A DNA stretch of 64,000 nt from JACVRN01 sp036389255 (lineage in GTDB: Bacteria > Acidobacteriota > Blastocatellia > Pyrinomonadales > Pyrinomonadaceae): assembly GCA_036389255.1 (NCBI GenBank), contig DASVQI010000006.1:310001-374000 (forward strand). The letters run 5' to 3'. Each line of letters opens with the position of its first letter. Position 1 is the stretch's first letter. Made by a program: the position numbers and the translations under genes. Positions 62,364-64,000 of this stretch are shown here, in pieces. The notes under the pieces are model-generated. The model worked only from the letters and a program-made list of their open reading frames with translations, was not told the DNA's origin and did not search any database.

Positions 62364-64000
62364 TTAACTCTCAACATCCCTGAGAAATTTCGCTTCAAAA
62401 ATCTTTTGTCCGGCGAGCGAAGTGTAAAAGCCGTAAATTGCAAAGCTCATAATCACGACAAAGGAAAATAAAGTGCTTCTGGCATACCAGCTTGAAAAGT
62501 CAGAGGTAATTGGATTACCGAAACTCACGGCGAAAAAAAGCATATAGGAGTAAAGGGCAAGCAGTCCGAAACGCGCGACGGCTATTGTCATAAGCGTTGC
62601 CAGAAAAACGTCTCCGACCAGCGGAAGCCACGAGCCATAAATCGCACTGACTATATTGGGAGCTAAAATCAGTAGCCACAGAGCCGCTATCGCCAGGCGT
62701 TTTTTTCGTAAAACGGTGAGCAGAAGTAAAAGCAGAAATGAAATAAGAATCGTATAAAAAATAGGTTCGGAAAATTGATGCAGAAAATGAACCGCCATCC
62801 CATCAACACCCGAAAGCGGTTCGGTGGTGAACCCTGCCATATAAGGCGCACTGGCAATGCCCAGCCATTGATGCAGGAGAGCCTTCAAATACTCCACAGA
62901 CGTATGTGCAAGTCCCAAAAGCCCGCCGACCAGAATATCGCGCCCGACGAGCGGGTCGCGGAAATCGCCCGCCATCAGTCGGCTCCACGAAATAATCAAC
63001 TCCGACCAGCGCTTGCGTACAAACGGTTCGAGCGCGATGTAAAAAATCCAAGTCAAAATGGCGAAGAAAAGCGCGAGACTGGCGCTTTGGAAAAAAATCC
63101 AGAGTTCTGCGCTAAGTTCGGGGACGTGGTAATTATCAATAAGTCGAGCGAGCGTTATTACCGAAAAGAGAAATGCTCCGAGTCTTAACGCGCCTTTGGT
63201 GTCGCCGCGCCCGACTTTCAAATTGTGCCGGGCAACTATCAGAGCGATTAACAAGAGGCTAAAAAATAGAATGGTTAAGAGAATGTTGATGATGTTGTAC
63301 GAGGCGCTCGCGCCGGGTTCGGTTTGTGTCAAAGACTCATCCCAGGGGAAGATGACGCTGAAATAAACGGGCTTGCCGTTAAAGGCTGCGGCTTCGATGC
63401 GGACAGGAATTTCCGGGTGGTCAATGTGCGTGCCTTCCCATGCCTTTCTTGCATCTGCGAAAACAGGCGGCGTCCATCGGGATTCGGTTTCCTTGTAATT
63501 GCGGATGTCTAAACCCGCTTCCACGAAAAGTATTGACCAATCGAGTTGAAGGTTCTGCGTCGTTTTTTCTTCAATCTGCGGCGGGATGGCTTGAAACCCG
63601 GTAAGGCGGCCACGCACGTCTAGAGCGACGCGCGTCATTCCCGAGACAGCCATCGGAGGGTCTGTAGAACTCACTTCACCAAATGAATTTGGAACAAGAT
63701 AACGCGGGCTGGTTCGATACCAGAAATAAAGCGTAAGGGGTTGTCCCGTGCGAATCTTTTCAAAACGGTCGGGCGAAGCGTCTCGCCGTTCGGCGTAATC
63801 CGAATAACGAAAGTCTTGATCGTATCCGTAAACCGTGTCCTTCGGCACGCTGGTGTAGCCAAGTTTGTTGACAATTTGACTGGCGCGTTCGGCCATAACT
63901 TCGGGCGATTTATTTAGCGGAAGCCATTCATGAAGCTTCACTTTGTCTGAAAAGAACACGATGAAAGAGAAAAGAGCGACGACCGACGCCATGCAAACGA
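62364..64000 (-). CDS. Multi-pass membrane protein, cut by the right edge
   Basis: At least 542 residues; the frame is still open at the window end, so the true start is outside. The N-terminal visible part is extracytoplasmic (SPEVMAERASQIVNKLGYTS; RTSPRYLVPNSFGEVSST). It is followed by about ten membrane helices (NIINILLTILFFSLLLIALI and others). The first 250 residues resemble C-terminal regions of some acidobacterial serine/threonine protein kinases, so a kinase domain may lie beyond the edge. Function is otherwise unknown. Confidence 0.6.
   Translation of the reverse strand, partial: VCMASVVALFSFIVFFSDKVKLHEWLPLNKSPEVMAERASQIVNKLGYTSVPKDTVYGYDQDFRYSDYAERRDASPDRFEKIRTGQPLTLYFWYRTSPRYLVPNSFGEVSSTDPPMAVSGMTRVALDVRGRLTGFQAIPPQIEEKTTQNLQLDWSILFVEAGLDIRNYKETESRWTPPVFADARKAWEGTHIDHPEIPVRIEAAAFNGKPVYFSVIFPWDESLTQTEPGASASYNIINILLTILFFSLLLIALIVARHNLKVGRGDTKGALRLGAFLFSVITLARLIDNYHVPELSAELWIFFQSASLALFFAILTWIFYIALEPFVRKRWSELIISWSRLMAGDFRDPLVGRDILVGGLLGLAHTSVEYLKALLHQWLGIASAPYMAGFTTEPLSGVDGMAVHFLHQFSEPIFYTILISFLLLLLLTVLRKKRLAIAALWLLILAPNIVSAIYGSWLPLVGDVFLATLMTIAVARFGLLALYSYMLFFAVSFGNPITSDFSSWYARSTLFSFVVIMSFAIYGFYTSLAGQKIFEAKFLRDVES

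Overview
The window looks like an Acidobacteriota genome, probably Blastocatellia-like. The signs are mid-range GC, many secreted and TonB-C proteins with no close household name, a secreted EF-hand protein of a type I associate with that class, and a truncated membrane protein resembling C-terminal regions of acidobacterial protein kinases. This assignment is inference from protein character, since no rRNA lies in the window. A tRNA-Ser(CGA) at 53.1 kb, followed at once by a broken tyrosine recombinase, separates a long accessory region (1-53 kb) from a more chromosome-like part (53.6-64 kb: RNB exoribonuclease, phosphoenolpyruvate carboxylase, a transporter and a decayed pectin/uronate locus).

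Left to right: 0-9 kb holds small secreted, membrane and nuclease-like genes (HNH, TonB-C, GYF/SHOCT). 7.3-16 kb looks like a mobilizable element: an XRE regulator with palindromic operators, a Rep-like protein, a DnaQ-like exonuclease, two RHH proteins, a MobC-like protein overlapping a 1026-residue relaxase-like protein, and a second XRE paralogue. 16.8-19.5 kb has a secreted repeat peptide divergent from a TPR/AAA+ regulator that lacks the sigma-54 contact loop.

20.5-32.2 kb is the most striking part: eight integron attC-like sites (about 90-196 bp) all point the same way, and each sits just downstream of a minus-strand gene. No integron integrase is visible, so this is a CALIN-type cassette cluster. 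Its cargo includes an Nmad3-like protein, a DUF4268 protein, a nucleotidyl-cyclase-fold protein, a cold-shock/DUF1294 protein and a secreted 14-blade WD40-caspase of 1125 residues.

32.4-40 kb is a nuclease-rich, defence-like block: a PD-(D/E)XK orphan, Uma2, a PD-(D/E)XK-vWA fusion and a type ISP/IIG-like restriction-modification enzyme with a 1-nt frameshift. 43-46.4 kb is an operon of a DUF349 repeat protein and a DisA/DAC-like (DACNV-type) protein that ends in a hairpin. 47-52 kb is a run of secreted proteins with a thioredoxin-like protein.

Four genes can each be restored by adding a single base. This suggests either recent decay or indel errors in the assembly, and it should be settled before any of these is called a pseudogene.
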